Notes: a model not told the origin generated them from the sequence alone. A DNA stretch of 64,000 nucleotides from Hydrogenedens sp964549105 (GCA_964549105.1 CAZJTZ010000001.1:248001-312000), one strand, 5' to 3'; counted from the stretch's first letter, positions 53,441-62,907 are shown. Numbers and translations: made by a program.

Positions 53441-54199
53441 CTATTTTTGGGGAAAAACGATTCTAACCGCAGCCGAAATTACCCGAAACAATCTCTCTTC
53501 TTTGTAATTTTTGTTCCTTTTGTCTTCCAGGTGCTGATATACAGTAAGTATTATAGATTTTTCTTGTGAAGTAAGCATCTCTGGTTTTCTATTCCATACC
53601 TTGTCCAAACCGGATACAAGCAAACTTCTAAGTTGCAAATAAGCAGGGTTTGATTTGATTGCGTTTTCTATTTCTTCATCTGATTTAGTGTGAATCTCTT
53701 CTTCTTTACTGTATGTTTGAAGAATGCTTTTTTCCTCAGACGGTTTCATTCCAAGAATTATTTGAGAAATTTCGCCTATACTTACTTCACCCCATTTGTC
53801 AGCAGGGGTCTCAAGAATTTTAAGGGCAAGTTGCATATCTTTAACTTTTCGATTATCAATCAGTTCTAATTCTTTTTCAGATAAAAGAATTTCAGGAAGA
53901 GAAGAGGACTCTGTAGAGGTAGTACCTATCAATAATTCCTGATATTCTTTTTGTAATTTTTGGAGATTTACCGTTCTTCCCTGGAGAATCCTGCGTCTTT
54001 CCACTAACGAATTTTCAAGGTTTTCGATAATATTCACCCACCGATTATAATTTTTTGGTTCTTCTTTAAGTCTCTGGTCTGCTTTTTTTAAGAGTTCATT
54101 AATTTTCTTTATTACTTCCTGGTCATTTTCTATCCGATTTTTTAGTTTTTCTATTTCATCGTTAATTTTTTTTAGTGTATTTTTTTTATCCTCTGACAT
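53441..54199 (-). CDS. Hypothetical coiled-coil protein
   Basis: I do not recognise this 252-residue protein. Residues 1-90 form a long charged coiled-coil (repeats of K/E/N/L), followed by a helical region with several hydrophobic patches (SSLPEILLSEKELELIDN, MQLALKILETPADKW, VSIGEISQIILGMK). No signal peptide or membrane helix is present. It is downstream of acylphosphatase by 27 bases on the same strand and might be translated from that mRNA. Confidence 0.6.
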   Translation of the reverse strand: MSEDKKNTLKKINDEIEKLKNRIENDQEVIKKINELLKKADQRLKEEPKNYNRWVNIIENLENSLVERRRILQGRTVNLQKLQKEYQELLIGTTSTESSSLPEILLSEKELELIDNRKVKDMQLALKILETPADKWGEVSIGEISQIILGMKPSEEKSILQTYSKEEEIHTKSDEEIENAIKSNPAYLQLRSLLVSGLDKVWNRKPEMLTSQEKSIILTVYQHLEDKRNKNYKEERLFRVISAAVRIVFPQK

Positions 54200-54226
54200 T
54201 CTGAAAAGCCTTCAAATTACTCTTTA

Positions 54227-54499
54227 TTACCTGATTTCAAAATTTACATGTCTCGAATCAACTTCCTCCCATTGAATATCAATATTTGACACATACGCTC
54301 CGATAGGTCCCTCATAACACCATTGAAGAATTTCATCCAACTTTTCACGCGGACCTTCAAACACTGCTTCAACCGTTCCATCATGCCGATTTCTAACCCA
54401 GCCTGTTAGACCCATTTGTAAGGCTTTTTTATAAGTTGAGTATCTATACCCAACCCCCTGGACGATTCCATGAATTATTAGATGGAGTCTACAATTCAC
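54227..54499 (-). CDS. acyP: Acylphosphatase
   Basis: The 90-residue enzyme hydrolyses acyl phosphates. HLIIHGIVQGVGYRYSTY contains the phosphate-binding loop with its Arg, and LTGWVRNRHDGTVEAVFEG contains the catalytic Asn, both as in the family. The length is typical. Its ATG overlaps the stop of the HEAT-repeat gene by 4 bases, so the two are translationally coupled. Confidence 0.95.
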   Translation of the reverse strand: MNCRLHLIIHGIVQGVGYRYSTYKKALQMGLTGWVRNRHDGTVEAVFEGPREKLDEILQWCYEGPIGAYVSNIDIQWEEVDSRHVNFEIR

Positions 54500-55845
54500 A
54501 TTTCGCCTTCTAATTTAATATATCTTTCACGGTACTCAGGTAAAGTTACCCCTACGGCTGCACGACAAGCCTCAAAAGCAACTTCCATCTCTCTATTTTC
54601 TATAGAGGAGGGTAAAATTTTTAGAAGGTTCTTATCGCCCACCTTAAATATAAGTTTACAAATCTCTTTCCGAACATTTGCACTACCTTCACGCATTAAT
54701 TCTTGATACTGTGGTAAAACTGTGGGGTCTCCTCCTTGATAAAGAGCCGTTATCGCTTTTGCCCGATAAATAAAATTTGCATCTGTTGGATTTTCTCTAC
54801 GAGTTAAACGATTTCTTAAAAATTGTTGAGCGTTCCAATCCTGGCTTTTAGCGAGAATAAGGGCTATTTCAGGTCTAAGAGTTATCTGTTCTTCATATAA
54901 TTGGGTAAGCAAGGTTTTTCCATCTGGGTCTTTAAGATAGAAAATTGTCTTAACGGCTCTGTATTTAGCCATTCCATCGAGTTGTGGAATAAGTTGTTTG
55001 ACCTGTTCACGAATATCATCACCACCTAACAATACAAGCGAAAATACAGCAGATTCCGACTTTTCCTCATTTGGTGAAGTTAGCATTTCAAGAAGTTTGG
55101 GAACAATTTCTCTCGCACCTAAAAAGGCTAATGCACGAGCAGCAGGTCCACTAATTTCACCCGAACGGTCTTGTAGCATATTCATCAATAATGGAATTCC
55201 ATCTCGATAACCCACCAACCCACTCAGGATGGTCGCCTGAATCCGAACATTCCTGTTCCCATGTTCCAATCCACTACGAAGCAGAGCCGATGGAATTTGA
55301 TTTCCCGAGAGGAACATACCCCTTGCAGCAACTAATTGCGTTGTAATTTCATTTGCATCAAGTAATTTTTGTAAATAGTCCATAGCCTCCTGGGAACCGT
55401 GCAACACTAATAGAGTTGCACATTCGACTTTTAAATCCTGGTTGCTTTCAGAGGATTTAAAGATTTCATCCATTCTACTCCATGCTCGTTCTACGGTTAA
55501 GCGGTCCTCTGACCTGAGGGATACACCTGGTCCAAGTTGTATGGCTGGTTTGGGTTTTTTATCTGTTTGAACAACTATTTCAGAAATTTGGTCTAAACGA
55601 TAAGTCACTCTGTCTTCTTTTTCAGACTCAAATACTAAATATTGTGGATATACTTCCTTGAGTTGAAGGTTTACATCTTTTGCTCCTGAATCCTTCAAAA
55701 TTACTGTAACTAAATTGTCTGAATTTAACAATTCATTTAATGACTTACCCCCTGATATCTTAACATCATCCGCTATAATTGATAGACAAAAAGAAATTGA
55801 AAATACAAATACTAACATCATTTTTATACTTCTCTTCTGTTTCAT
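54496..55845 (-). CDS. Exported HEAT-repeat protein
   Basis: The 449-residue protein has a signal peptide (about 1-25, MKQKRSIKMMLVFVFSISFCLSIIA). A beta-rich domain follows (about 30-90, KEVYPQYLVFES, YRLDQISEIVVQ), then about ten helical repeats of 30-36 residues with HEAT/PBS-lyase-type patterns (AATLLVLHGSQEAMDYLQKLL-like, ARALAFLGAREIVPKLLEML, SAVFSLVLLGGDDIREQVKQ). These repeats usually make a protein-binding surface. Partners are unknown. It leads an operon with acyP and the coiled-coil gene; AAAGGAAG precedes the ATG. Confidence 0.8.
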   Translation of the reverse strand: MKQKRSIKMMLVFVFSISFCLSIIADDVKISGGKSLNELLNSDNLVTVILKDSGAKDVNLQLKEVYPQYLVFESEKEDRVTYRLDQISEIVVQTDKKPKPAIQLGPGVSLRSEDRLTVERAWSRMDEIFKSSESNQDLKVECATLLVLHGSQEAMDYLQKLLDANEITTQLVAARGMFLSGNQIPSALLRSGLEHGNRNVRIQATILSGLVGYRDGIPLLMNMLQDRSGEISGPAARALAFLGAREIVPKLLEMLTSPNEEKSESAVFSLVLLGGDDIREQVKQLIPQLDGMAKYRAVKTIFYLKDPDGKTLLTQLYEEQITLRPEIALILAKSQDWNAQQFLRNRLTRRENPTDANFIYRAKAITALYQGGDPTVLPQYQELMREGSANVRKEICKLIFKVGDKNLLKILPSSIENREMEVAFEACRAAVGVTLPEYRERYIKLEGEM

Positions 55846-56057
55846 ATACTTCCTTTCTTTACCACCAATGTTTCACAGATAATAATACTTTTTTCCTTTG
55901 AGCTATATAATAACATATCGAGTTTTATAATATAATTATCTCATAAATAAACGATATAAAGACACTTTTTAATTAATTATTCAAGATATACCCGTCATTT
56001 ATAAAATAATCACCCTTTTCCAATGCTATAAAGATAAAACATAATACATCTAAATAA

Positions 56058-56636
56058 TTAAGTTAGTAGAATATTATCAGGCTCAGTAATAGGTTCGCCT
56101 TTTTTACAAAGTTCACATTCCTCTGGAAGCCAACTTGCCAGATTAATTTCGGCTAATGAGTAAAAGGGAACATCAAAAGATACATTGCCAGGATTTCTGT
56201 TTACAATGCAACCGACACCTACAACTTCTGCACCTCTTTCTTGTAAATGTTTAATACATTTCTTTACAGAACCACCTGTGGTAGTCACATCTTCTATAAC
56301 TATTACTTTCCAGCCTTTGACAAGTGTAAATCCTCGTTTCATAGCCATACTTCCATCAGGTTCTTTTTCAAGAAATGCTGTAGAACAATCAAGTTGTTTT
56401 GCTACCTCGTAAGCCAAAATAATTCCACCTGTCGCAGGACCTACAACTAAATCGGCATGGAAACCCTGGAAATGATTTGCAAGTTCAACACACAATTTTT
56501 CTGTTATCTCTGGATGTTGTAATATTCGGGCAAATTGAAGAAATTGACTGCCATGTCTACCACTGGCATAAATAAAATGTCCTTCAAGTAAGGCTTTATG
56601 CTGTATAAATACTTTTAAGATTTCCTTATTATTCAT
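56058..56636 (-). CDS. pyrE: Orotate phosphoribosyltransferase
   Basis: Converts orotate and PRPP to OMP in pyrimidine synthesis. The 192-residue protein has the PRPP-binding motif VIVIEDVTTTGGSVKKC and the early loop GPATGGIILAYEVA, both typical of PyrE. The ATG at 56636 (MNNKEIL) overlaps the pyrF stop by 8 bases; an upstream GTG/TTG-type extension to 56663 lies inside pyrF and gives non-conserved residues, so I use the shorter form. It is the last gene of the radA-disA-pyrKDFE run. Confidence 0.94.
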   Translation of the reverse strand: MNNKEILKVFIQHKALLEGHFIYASGRHGSQFLQFARILQHPEITEKLCVELANHFQGFHADLVVGPATGGIILAYEVAKQLDCSTAFLEKEPDGSMAMKRGFTLVKGWKVIVIEDVTTTGGSVKKCIKHLQERGAEVVGVGCIVNRNPGNVSFDVPFYSLAEINLASWLPEECELCKKGEPITEPDNILLT

Positions 56637-57321
56637 TTTCGATTTCCTCAATAATTTGGTCAAAAGCGGCTTGTGGGTTATTTGCTTTTAGAATAGGACG
56701 GGCAAGAACTAACATATTGGCACCGGAACGGATTGCTTCAGAAGGAGTCATAACCCGCATCTGGTCGTGAGTCTCTGACGCCCATGTAGGACGGACACCA
56801 GGTGTAATTAGCAAAAAATCATTGCCTATTTTTTTTCTCAAAAGGGAAATCTCCATCGGAGAACATACAATCCCATGGGCTCCGGCTAAAAGTGCCATAT
56901 TTGCAAGGTTAAGGACAGCATCCTCTAATTTCCATACGATACCCAATTCTTTTTGAATTTGCTCTTCATTATGACTTGTCAGAATAGTAACGGCAATGAT
57001 TTTTACAGGGGTTCCTATAACTGCCTCGCTTGCACATTTAATCATTTGACTTCCACCCAAAGCATGGACCGTCAACATATCTACCCCTAAATCACGGGCT
57101 GCACTTACCGCATTTTTCACGGTATTCGGTATATCATGATATTTTAAGTCAAGGAATATTTTCTTTTTCCGTTCTTTGAGCAGGGATAGAGATTGATGAC
57201 CCCAACGAGTAAATAATTGGCTACCGACTTTGAACCAAGCACATTGGGGACACAAATCAAGAATCCGCTTAACATCATCCATAGTATCAACATCCAGCCC
57301 TAAAATAACCTTATCTAACAT
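56629..57321 (-). CDS. pyrF: Orotidine 5'-phosphate decarboxylase
   Basis: Decarboxylates OMP to UMP. The 230-residue protein of the PyrF type I has ILGLDVDTMDDV, the catalytic network FLDLKYHDIPNTV (Asp-Lys-Asp) and the phosphate-binding loop ITPGVRP. The downstream AIRSGANMLVLARPIL matches the family. It follows pyrD by 24 bases. Confidence 0.95.
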   Translation of the reverse strand: MLDKVILGLDVDTMDDVKRILDLCPQCAWFKVGSQLFTRWGHQSLSLLKERKKKIFLDLKYHDIPNTVKNAVSAARDLGVDMLTVHALGGSQMIKCASEAVIGTPVKIIAVTILTSHNEEQIQKELGIVWKLEDAVLNLANMALLAGAHGIVCSPMEISLLRKKIGNDFLLITPGVRPTWASETHDQMRVMTPSEAIRSGANMLVLARPILKANNPQAAFDQIIEEIENE

Positions 57322-57345
57322 ATATACACTTTCTAAACCATTGAT

Positions 57346-58278
57346 TTAATTTATTTTTACAGTACCAACAAGTTTATTAATATCCTCAATATTGTTTGAA
57401 ATACAATAGTCATGTAGACCCTGTATAATTCGGATAGGGGCAAGGGGGTCTCGAAATAGATAAGAACCTACTGCAATGGCTTTTGCTCCAGCGATTATGA
57501 ATTCTAAAGCATCTGAGGTAGAGCAAATGCCACCCATTCCTATTACGGGAATTTTTACCGTTCTACTAACATCCCAGACCATTTTTACGGCTACAGGCCG
57601 AATGGCAGGTCCACTCAGTCCACCTACAACATTTTTCAATCGGGGCTTACGGGTTTCAGTATTTATAGACATTCCAAGCAAGGTATTTATAATAGAGATA
57701 GCATCCGCACCGCCTTTTTCTGCGGCTAAAGCAGGCTCGGTTATATCTGTAATGTTTGGAGTAAGTTTGACAATGAGAGGTAATTTTATTTTTGAACGGA
57801 CAGCAGAGGTATATTTTTCGACCCATTCTGAGGATTGTGCAATCAGGGGACACTTGTATTTATTGAGGGCATTATGGACATTGGGACAGGAGAGATTCAT
57901 TTCAATTGCATCGGCTCCCCCTTCCTTTTCCAACCGTTCTGCTAATTGTTCATATTCCTCAATAGAAGTTCCATAGATGTTTGCAATAATGGTGCAACTT
58001 TTTTCTCGTAAAAAGGGAAGTTTTTCTTTCAAATATGTTTCTATTCCGACATTTTGTAAACCAATCGCATTTAACATTCCCGCAGGTGTTTCTACAAGTC
58101 GTGGAGGTGGATTTCCCAGACGAGGTTGTAGCGTAAGACTTTTTACAGTTACTGCACCCAATTGGGATATGTCAAAATATTCCGAATACTCTTCGCCATA
58201 ACCGAATGTTCCTGAAGCCACAATTACAGGATTCTTTAATGTTAGATTTCCAATAGATACTTGAAGATTTACATCCAT
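57346..58278 (-). CDS. pyrD: Dihydroorotate dehydrogenase, class 1B catalytic subunit
   Basis: Oxidises dihydroorotate to orotate with FMN. The 310-residue protein has NPVIVASGTFGYGEEY, TVKSLTLQPRLGNPPPR, the active-site Cys in MNLSCPNV and the FMN site VIGMGGICSTSDALEFI. The cysteine base and the following pyrK mark it as class 1B (NAD-linked heterotetramer) rather than the quinone-linked class 2. One base separates it from pyrK. Confidence 0.96.
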   Translation of the reverse strand: MDVNLQVSIGNLTLKNPVIVASGTFGYGEEYSEYFDISQLGAVTVKSLTLQPRLGNPPPRLVETPAGMLNAIGLQNVGIETYLKEKLPFLREKSCTIIANIYGTSIEEYEQLAERLEKEGGADAIEMNLSCPNVHNALNKYKCPLIAQSSEWVEKYTSAVRSKIKLPLIVKLTPNITDITEPALAAEKGGADAISIINTLLGMSINTETRKPRLKNVVGGLSGPAIRPVAVKMVWDVSRTVKIPVIGMGGICSTSDALEFIIAGAKAIAVGSYLFRDPLAPIRIIQGLHDYCISNNIEDINKLVGTVKIN

Positions 58279-58279
58279 T

Positions 58280-59080
58280 TTATTTTTCTCCGATTTTTTC
58301 CCAGAGAATTAGTTGTGTATCGAAAACAGGCCCTTCTTTGCAGACGCGTGCCATCATTTCGTGTTCTATCTCCATTTTTGCAGGAACAACGCAACCCAGG
58401 CACACTCCTTCACCACAAGCCATTTCCGCTTCTAATGACGCATAACAAAGCCAATTTCGTTGTGTACAAATTTCGTGAACTTTTTTAATCATAGGCAAGG
58501 GTCCACAGGTATATACAAGTGTTTTCTCCGTTTGTTCCAGAGATTGTAACAAATCTGTAGCAAGTCCTTTATAGCCTGCGCTACCATCTTCAGTAGCCAG
58601 ATGCAATTTACACCCCATCTGACGAAAATCTTTCTCACATAATAAATGATTAAAATCTTTACCTGCTAAAATAATTTCAGGTGCCATTCCGCGAAGATTC
58701 AATATTTTTTCTACAAGTGCAGGAAAAGGAGCCACACCGATTCCTCCTGCTATAATAAAATAATGTTGATAATCCAATGGTATAGGGAATGAATTTCCTA
58801 AAGGACCCTGCACATTTATCTTTTCTCCTGCAGATAAAGTAGACAGTAATTTTGTGCCTTCACCACAGACCTTATACAGGATAGAGATACTATCAGAAAA
58901 TATGCGTTCAATAGACATGGGTCTTCGTAAAAAAGGATAATATCCCGGAGAGACTTCTATCATAAGGAATTGCCCGGGAGAGACTTGACTTGCAAGTTCT
59001 TTGTTTTGAAGCACCAGCCGATAATGATTGGGAGCCACTGAATTATGCAGGGTTATGATACACTCATGGAGTTTATTCAT
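58280..59080 (-). CDS. pyrK: Dihydroorotate dehydrogenase electron transfer subunit
   Basis: Passes electrons from PyrD to NAD. The 266-residue protein has an FAD domain (LRRPMSIE), an NAD-binding domain (IAGGIGVAPFPALVE, VYTCGPLPMIKKV) and a C-terminal [2Fe-2S] motif C-x4-C-x2-C...C (CGEGVCLGC and Cys 16 residues later). The gene lies 1 base after disA and 1 base before pyrD. Confidence 0.95.
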   Translation of the reverse strand: MNKLHECIITLHNSVAPNHYRLVLQNKELASQVSPGQFLMIEVSPGYYPFLRRPMSIERIFSDSISILYKVCGEGTKLLSTLSAGEKINVQGPLGNSFPIPLDYQHYFIIAGGIGVAPFPALVEKILNLRGMAPEIILAGKDFNHLLCEKDFRQMGCKLHLATEDGSAGYKGLATDLLQSLEQTEKTLVYTCGPLPMIKKVHEICTQRNWLCYASLEAEMACGEGVCLGCVVPAKMEIEHEMMARVCKEGPVFDTQLILWEKIGEK

Positions 59081-59081
59081 A

Positions 59082-60158
59082 TTACCTCCGAATTTCTAAT
59101 CCCATTTGACTTCTTAATAAATTTAGACTTCCACGAATTCTTTCTGCCAGAATATCTCCGATACCCTCTGTATCCATCAAATCTTCCTTAGAGGCATGAA
59201 GAATTTGTTTGAGTCCTCCAAATTTTGAGACCAAATTTTCTATTAATGGAGAGGGAAACCTATGTGTCATCACTAAAATCCGATAGCCTCGTGGCGTTAA
59301 ATAAGTATCCACCGAACGAAGATTTGAGCCATATCCTAAAATCTGACTTATGTTCCCGAGGTCTATTAATTCTTCTTGTGATAAAGCATGAATTTTTTCT
59401 TGAACAGTATTATAATCGAATCCCGGTCGTTCACGGTAGTAATCTTTTATTACTAATTCTGCTTCAGGGACAGGAACTAATAACTCTTTAAGTTGCATTT
59501 GTATCAATCTTCCTTCCGTGCCCAGTTCAAGGATAATTGGCTCTAACTCATCTGCAAGCCTTAAAACAACCTGTATTCTTTGAATGGTTTTACATACATC
59601 AAAAATGGTAACAATATCCTGAAATTCACGAATAGTTAAATCTTGAAGTGATTGGTTCATAGTAACCAGAAATTTTTCAATAGCCTGTAATGACTGCATT
59701 GCACGACTAAGCAATGTAGGCAAAGATGTTAATATATGTTTTCGGTCTTTTACATAAAGGGTGATAGAAGAACGTCTCTGTGATACGGCAACGACGATGC
59801 AGTGGGCTTGTTGAGACATCCTTTGTGCAACACGATGCCGTGTTCCTGTTTCGTCAGACGGTATTTTGGCATTGGGTTTTAAAAAACGATTTGCATACAA
59901 AATCCGTGTACCATCGGAATTGAGGATAATAGCACCATCCATCTTTGATAATTCATAAATCAATTGGGGTTTTAGTTCTTCATTTAACGCAACTCCGCCT
60001 TCTGAAAATTGTGACAGTTTTCGTGGCTCACCAAAACAAAGTAGAGCACCCATCCTACTCTGAATAATAGCGGATAGGGCTTCACCCACTTTACTTCCCG
60101 GAGCAACCATTTGCAAGGCTTTTTTAAACATTCCTTCTGTGTCCGGAATATTGCTCAT
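59082..60158 (-). CDS. disA: DisA diadenylate cyclase
   Basis: Scans DNA for branches and makes c-di-AMP. The 358-residue protein has the DAC domain (about 1-140) with the MDGAIILNSDG and GTRHRVAQRMS motifs, both complete, a central helical linker, and a C-terminal helix-hairpin-helix DNA-binding end (MDTEGIGDILAERIRGSL). I choose ATG at 60158 because GGGAG lies 7 bases before it; an ATG at 60179 would add seven residues. Its 5' end overlaps radA by 35 bases. B. subtilis DisA has about 360 residues. No c-di-AMP phosphodiesterase is in the window. Confidence 0.95.
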   Translation of the reverse strand: MSNIPDTEGMFKKALQMVAPGSKVGEALSAIIQSRMGALLCFGEPRKLSQFSEGGVALNEELKPQLIYELSKMDGAIILNSDGTRILYANRFLKPNAKIPSDETGTRHRVAQRMSQQAHCIVVAVSQRRSSITLYVKDRKHILTSLPTLLSRAMQSLQAIEKFLVTMNQSLQDLTIREFQDIVTIFDVCKTIQRIQVVLRLADELEPIILELGTEGRLIQMQLKELLVPVPEAELVIKDYYRERPGFDYNTVQEKIHALSQEELIDLGNISQILGYGSNLRSVDTYLTPRGYRILVMTHRFPSPLIENLVSKFGGLKQILHASKEDLMDTEGIGDILAERIRGSLNLLRSQMGLEIRR

Positions 60159-61530
60159 AGGTCTTCTCCCGTTTATCAAATAATTTGTTTAGTTCATTTA
60201 CATTTTCTAATGAAATAATCTGGTGATTATCAAAAATTTCTGGGATGTCAGAGGGTTCATTTCTTGGTGTTATAGATGTCTTGAAACCAAATTTTGCAAC
60301 CTCGTTAAGACGAATCCGTGTCCCGTTCACACGCCGAATCTCACCTGCTAAGCCAACTTCACCAAAAGCAATCCAATGAGAATCTAATGGAAAATCCCAA
60401 AAACTGGATAGTAAAGCAATTAGAACAGGTAAATCAACTGCTGTTTCGTCAACAAACACACCACCCGCAACATTAACAAAAATGTCTAAATCAGAGAGAT
60501 AAATACCTGCCTTCTTTTCAAGTATAGCGACCAGCAAAGATACACGCTGGCTGTTTAATCCCATTACACCCCTTCGTGGTTGGGGAACTCTACTTTTTCC
60601 CACTAATGCCTGTATTTCTACCAGCAAAGGTCTAGAACCACCTATCATGGGGAACACAAGGGAACCGCTTACTCCAACAGGTCTCTCCTGTAAGAATACA
60701 GCACTCGGATTAGAAACTTCTCTTAATCCTTCACAACTCATTTCAAATACACCAATCTCCTGGGTGGAACCAAAACGGTTTTTAATTGCTCGTAATATCC
60801 GTAAAGATAATCTACCTTCTCCTTCAAAATATAAAACTGTGTCTACGATATGTTCCAAAACTTTAGGCCCTGCAATATAACCTTCTTTAGTGATATGCCC
60901 AACGATAACCATAGGGATATCTTTTTCTTTGGCTTTCTGAACTAATTCAAAAGCACATTCTCGAACTTGAGTAACACTACCCGGAAGCGAATCTATATTA
61001 GGATTACTAATACTCTGGATTGAATCAATTATTATCAATGAAAAATGATGTGCATCTATAGTCGAAAGTATATCGGATGTATCTGTGGACGCATATAGAT
61101 ATAGATTTTCATTGATAGCGTTGAGCCTTCGTGCCCTATCTTTAACCTGGCGAAACGATTCTTCTCCATGCACATACAGAACAGAACCGTTATTTTGCGC
61201 CCAATACCCGGCTATCTGTAGGACTAATGTTGATTTCCCGATTCCTGGCTCACCACTTATCAGCACCACATCTCCGGGAATGAAGCCTCCACCAATTACA
61301 CGGTCAAACTCTTGAATGCCTGTTGGAATTTTTTGCGAAATATTTTCAAGTTGAGTATCAGTAATTAGAACGGGTTGTGAATTTTTAATTATATGTTTAT
61401 TTTTAGAGGTATTTGTTGTAATCTGCTCCAAAAAAGAGTTCCAGGACTCACATTGTGGACAGCGTCCAAGCCATTTGGGTGAAACAAAGCCACAATCGGA
61501 ACACTCATAAATTTTTTTTTCGCGTGTCAT
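60124..61530 (-). CDS. radA: DNA repair protein RadA (Sms)
   Basis: A DnaB-like branch migration helicase for recombination. The 468-residue protein has the N-terminal zinc finger (YECSDCGFVSPKWLGRCPQC, split as C-x2-C...C-x2-C), RecA-like ATPase Walker A GEPGIGKST, the RadA-specific KNRFGS motif and a C-terminal Lon-protease-like domain without an active serine. It is the first gene of the six-gene operon. It overlaps disA by 35 bases. Confidence 0.96.
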   Translation of the reverse strand: MTREKKIYECSDCGFVSPKWLGRCPQCESWNSFLEQITTNTSKNKHIIKNSQPVLITDTQLENISQKIPTGIQEFDRVIGGGFIPGDVVLISGEPGIGKSTLVLQIAGYWAQNNGSVLYVHGEESFRQVKDRARRLNAINENLYLYASTDTSDILSTIDAHHFSLIIIDSIQSISNPNIDSLPGSVTQVRECAFELVQKAKEKDIPMVIVGHITKEGYIAGPKVLEHIVDTVLYFEGEGRLSLRILRAIKNRFGSTQEIGVFEMSCEGLREVSNPSAVFLQERPVGVSGSLVFPMIGGSRPLLVEIQALVGKSRVPQPRRGVMGLNSQRVSLLVAILEKKAGIYLSDLDIFVNVAGGVFVDETAVDLPVLIALLSSFWDFPLDSHWIAFGEVGLAGEIRRVNGTRIRLNEVAKFGFKTSITPRNEPSDIPEIFDNHQIISLENVNELNKLFDKREKTYEQYSGHRRNV

Positions 61531-61635
61531 AGTTGTAAAATCTTATTAACTTTATTTTATTCTTTATTTAAACATCATCTAAATAATAACGAAAGATAGT
61601 GTTATATCCCAACTTAGCAGAATAAAGGAATAGGA

Positions 61636-62889
61636 ATGGAACAGTTATTTTTCTTATCCGAAGAGGAAGTTTTACACATTCAAAAGGAATTTGGAACCCC
61701 AATTTTTGTATATGATGAACAAATAATGTATAAAATGGCAAAGAAAGTTTTGTCTTTCCCTGCCGCTTATGGTTTTACGGCTCGTTTTGCAATGAAAGCA
61801 CTACCTACTCGCCGAATTTTGCAAAAATTTCATGAATGGGGATTACATATTGACGCAAGCAGTGGTTATGAAGTAGAACGGGCTTTGTTGGCAGGGATTC
61901 CTCCTTCACATATACAGATTACTGCACAGGAAATACCCTACAACTTAAAATCTCTTATTGAAAAAGGCGTTTTATACAACGCGTGTTCCCTTCAACAATT
62001 GAAGGTTTATGGTGAATTATTTCCGGGAACAGAAATCTGTGTTCGAATAAACCCGGGGTTAGGTTCTGGTTCATCTAATCGGACAAATGTAGGTGGACCT
62101 TCATCAAGTTTTGGCATCTGGCATGAATATCTAAATCACATCTACGATATAGCAAATAAATATAATTTAAAAATTACAGGTATGCACACACATATCGGTT
62201 CGGGTTCAGACCCAGAAGTATGGTTGCATTGTGCACACCTGGCGTTAGAAACAGCAGCAAAGATGCCAGAAGTTACAAGAATTAGTCTTGGAGGTGGATA
62301 CAAAGTAGCACGAATGCCAGATGAAAAAACAGCAGATTTGCATAAGATAGGAGAAAGAATACTCCCAGCGTTTTATGATTTTGAGAAAAAGTATGAGAGA
62401 AAACTTCATTTAGAAATTGAGCCCGGAACTTACCTCGTAGCAACTGCGGGTTCTCTTATATGCACTGTAATAGATGTTGTAGATACAGGACCCTCAGGTT
62501 ACCGTTTTATTAAGATTAATTCAGGAATGACAGAAAATATTAGACCTGCTATGTATGGGGCACTTCATCCCTTAATTGTAATACCCCAAGAAAAAAATAA
62601 CCAGAGAGGGGAATATTATTACATTGTAGCAGGACACTGCTGTGAAAGTGGGGATACTTTCACTCCTCAGCGAGGGAATCCCGAAGGTTTAGAACCACGG
62701 AAACTTGTAGAAGCAAAAATTGGAGATGTCTTAGTAGTTGAAGGAACAGGTGCTTATTGTTCGAGTCAATCATGCAAAAATTACAACTCGTTCCCTGAAT
62801 GTGGAGAGTTATTACGGAAAGCACCTTTCGAATTTGAATGGATTAGAAAGCCACAAGCATTAGAACAAATGGTTCAAAACGAGTTGTAA
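61636..62889 (+). CDS. lysA: Diaminopimelate decarboxylase-like PLP enzyme
   Basis: The 417-residue fold-type III PLP enzyme has the Schiff base Lys in RFAMKALPT, the HTHIGSGSDPEVW His, a glycine loop LGGGYKVARMPDEKT and GAYCSSQSCKNYNSFP near the C terminus, with the catalytic Cys in GHCCESGD. The EPG-Arg motif of standard LysA reads EPGTYLV here, so Thr stands in place of the Arg and the substrate may differ from meso-diaminopimelate. It starts a forward run with the SDR (18 bases after) and deoC. The symbol rests on the fold and general similarity. Confidence 0.82.
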   Translation: MEQLFFLSEEEVLHIQKEFGTPIFVYDEQIMYKMAKKVLSFPAAYGFTARFAMKALPTRRILQKFHEWGLHIDASSGYEVERALLAGIPPSHIQITAQEIPYNLKSLIEKGVLYNACSLQQLKVYGELFPGTEICVRINPGLGSGSSNRTNVGGPSSSFGIWHEYLNHIYDIANKYNLKITGMHTHIGSGSDPEVWLHCAHLALETAAKMPEVTRISLGGGYKVARMPDEKTADLHKIGERILPAFYDFEKKYERKLHLEIEPGTYLVATAGSLICTVIDVVDTGPSGYRFIKINSGMTENIRPAMYGALHPLIVIPQEKNNQRGEYYYIVAGHCCESGDTFTPQRGNPEGLEPRKLVEAKIGDVLVVEGTGAYCSSQSCKNYNSFPECGELLRKAPFEFEWIRKPQALEQMVQNEL

Positions 62890-62907
62890 AATTATTAGGA
62901 GAAACTA

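Noticed and set aside
57476..57976. Forward open frame of 166 codons across pyrD
   Set aside because: Antisense of a conserved enzyme gene; no recognisable domain or ribosome binding site.
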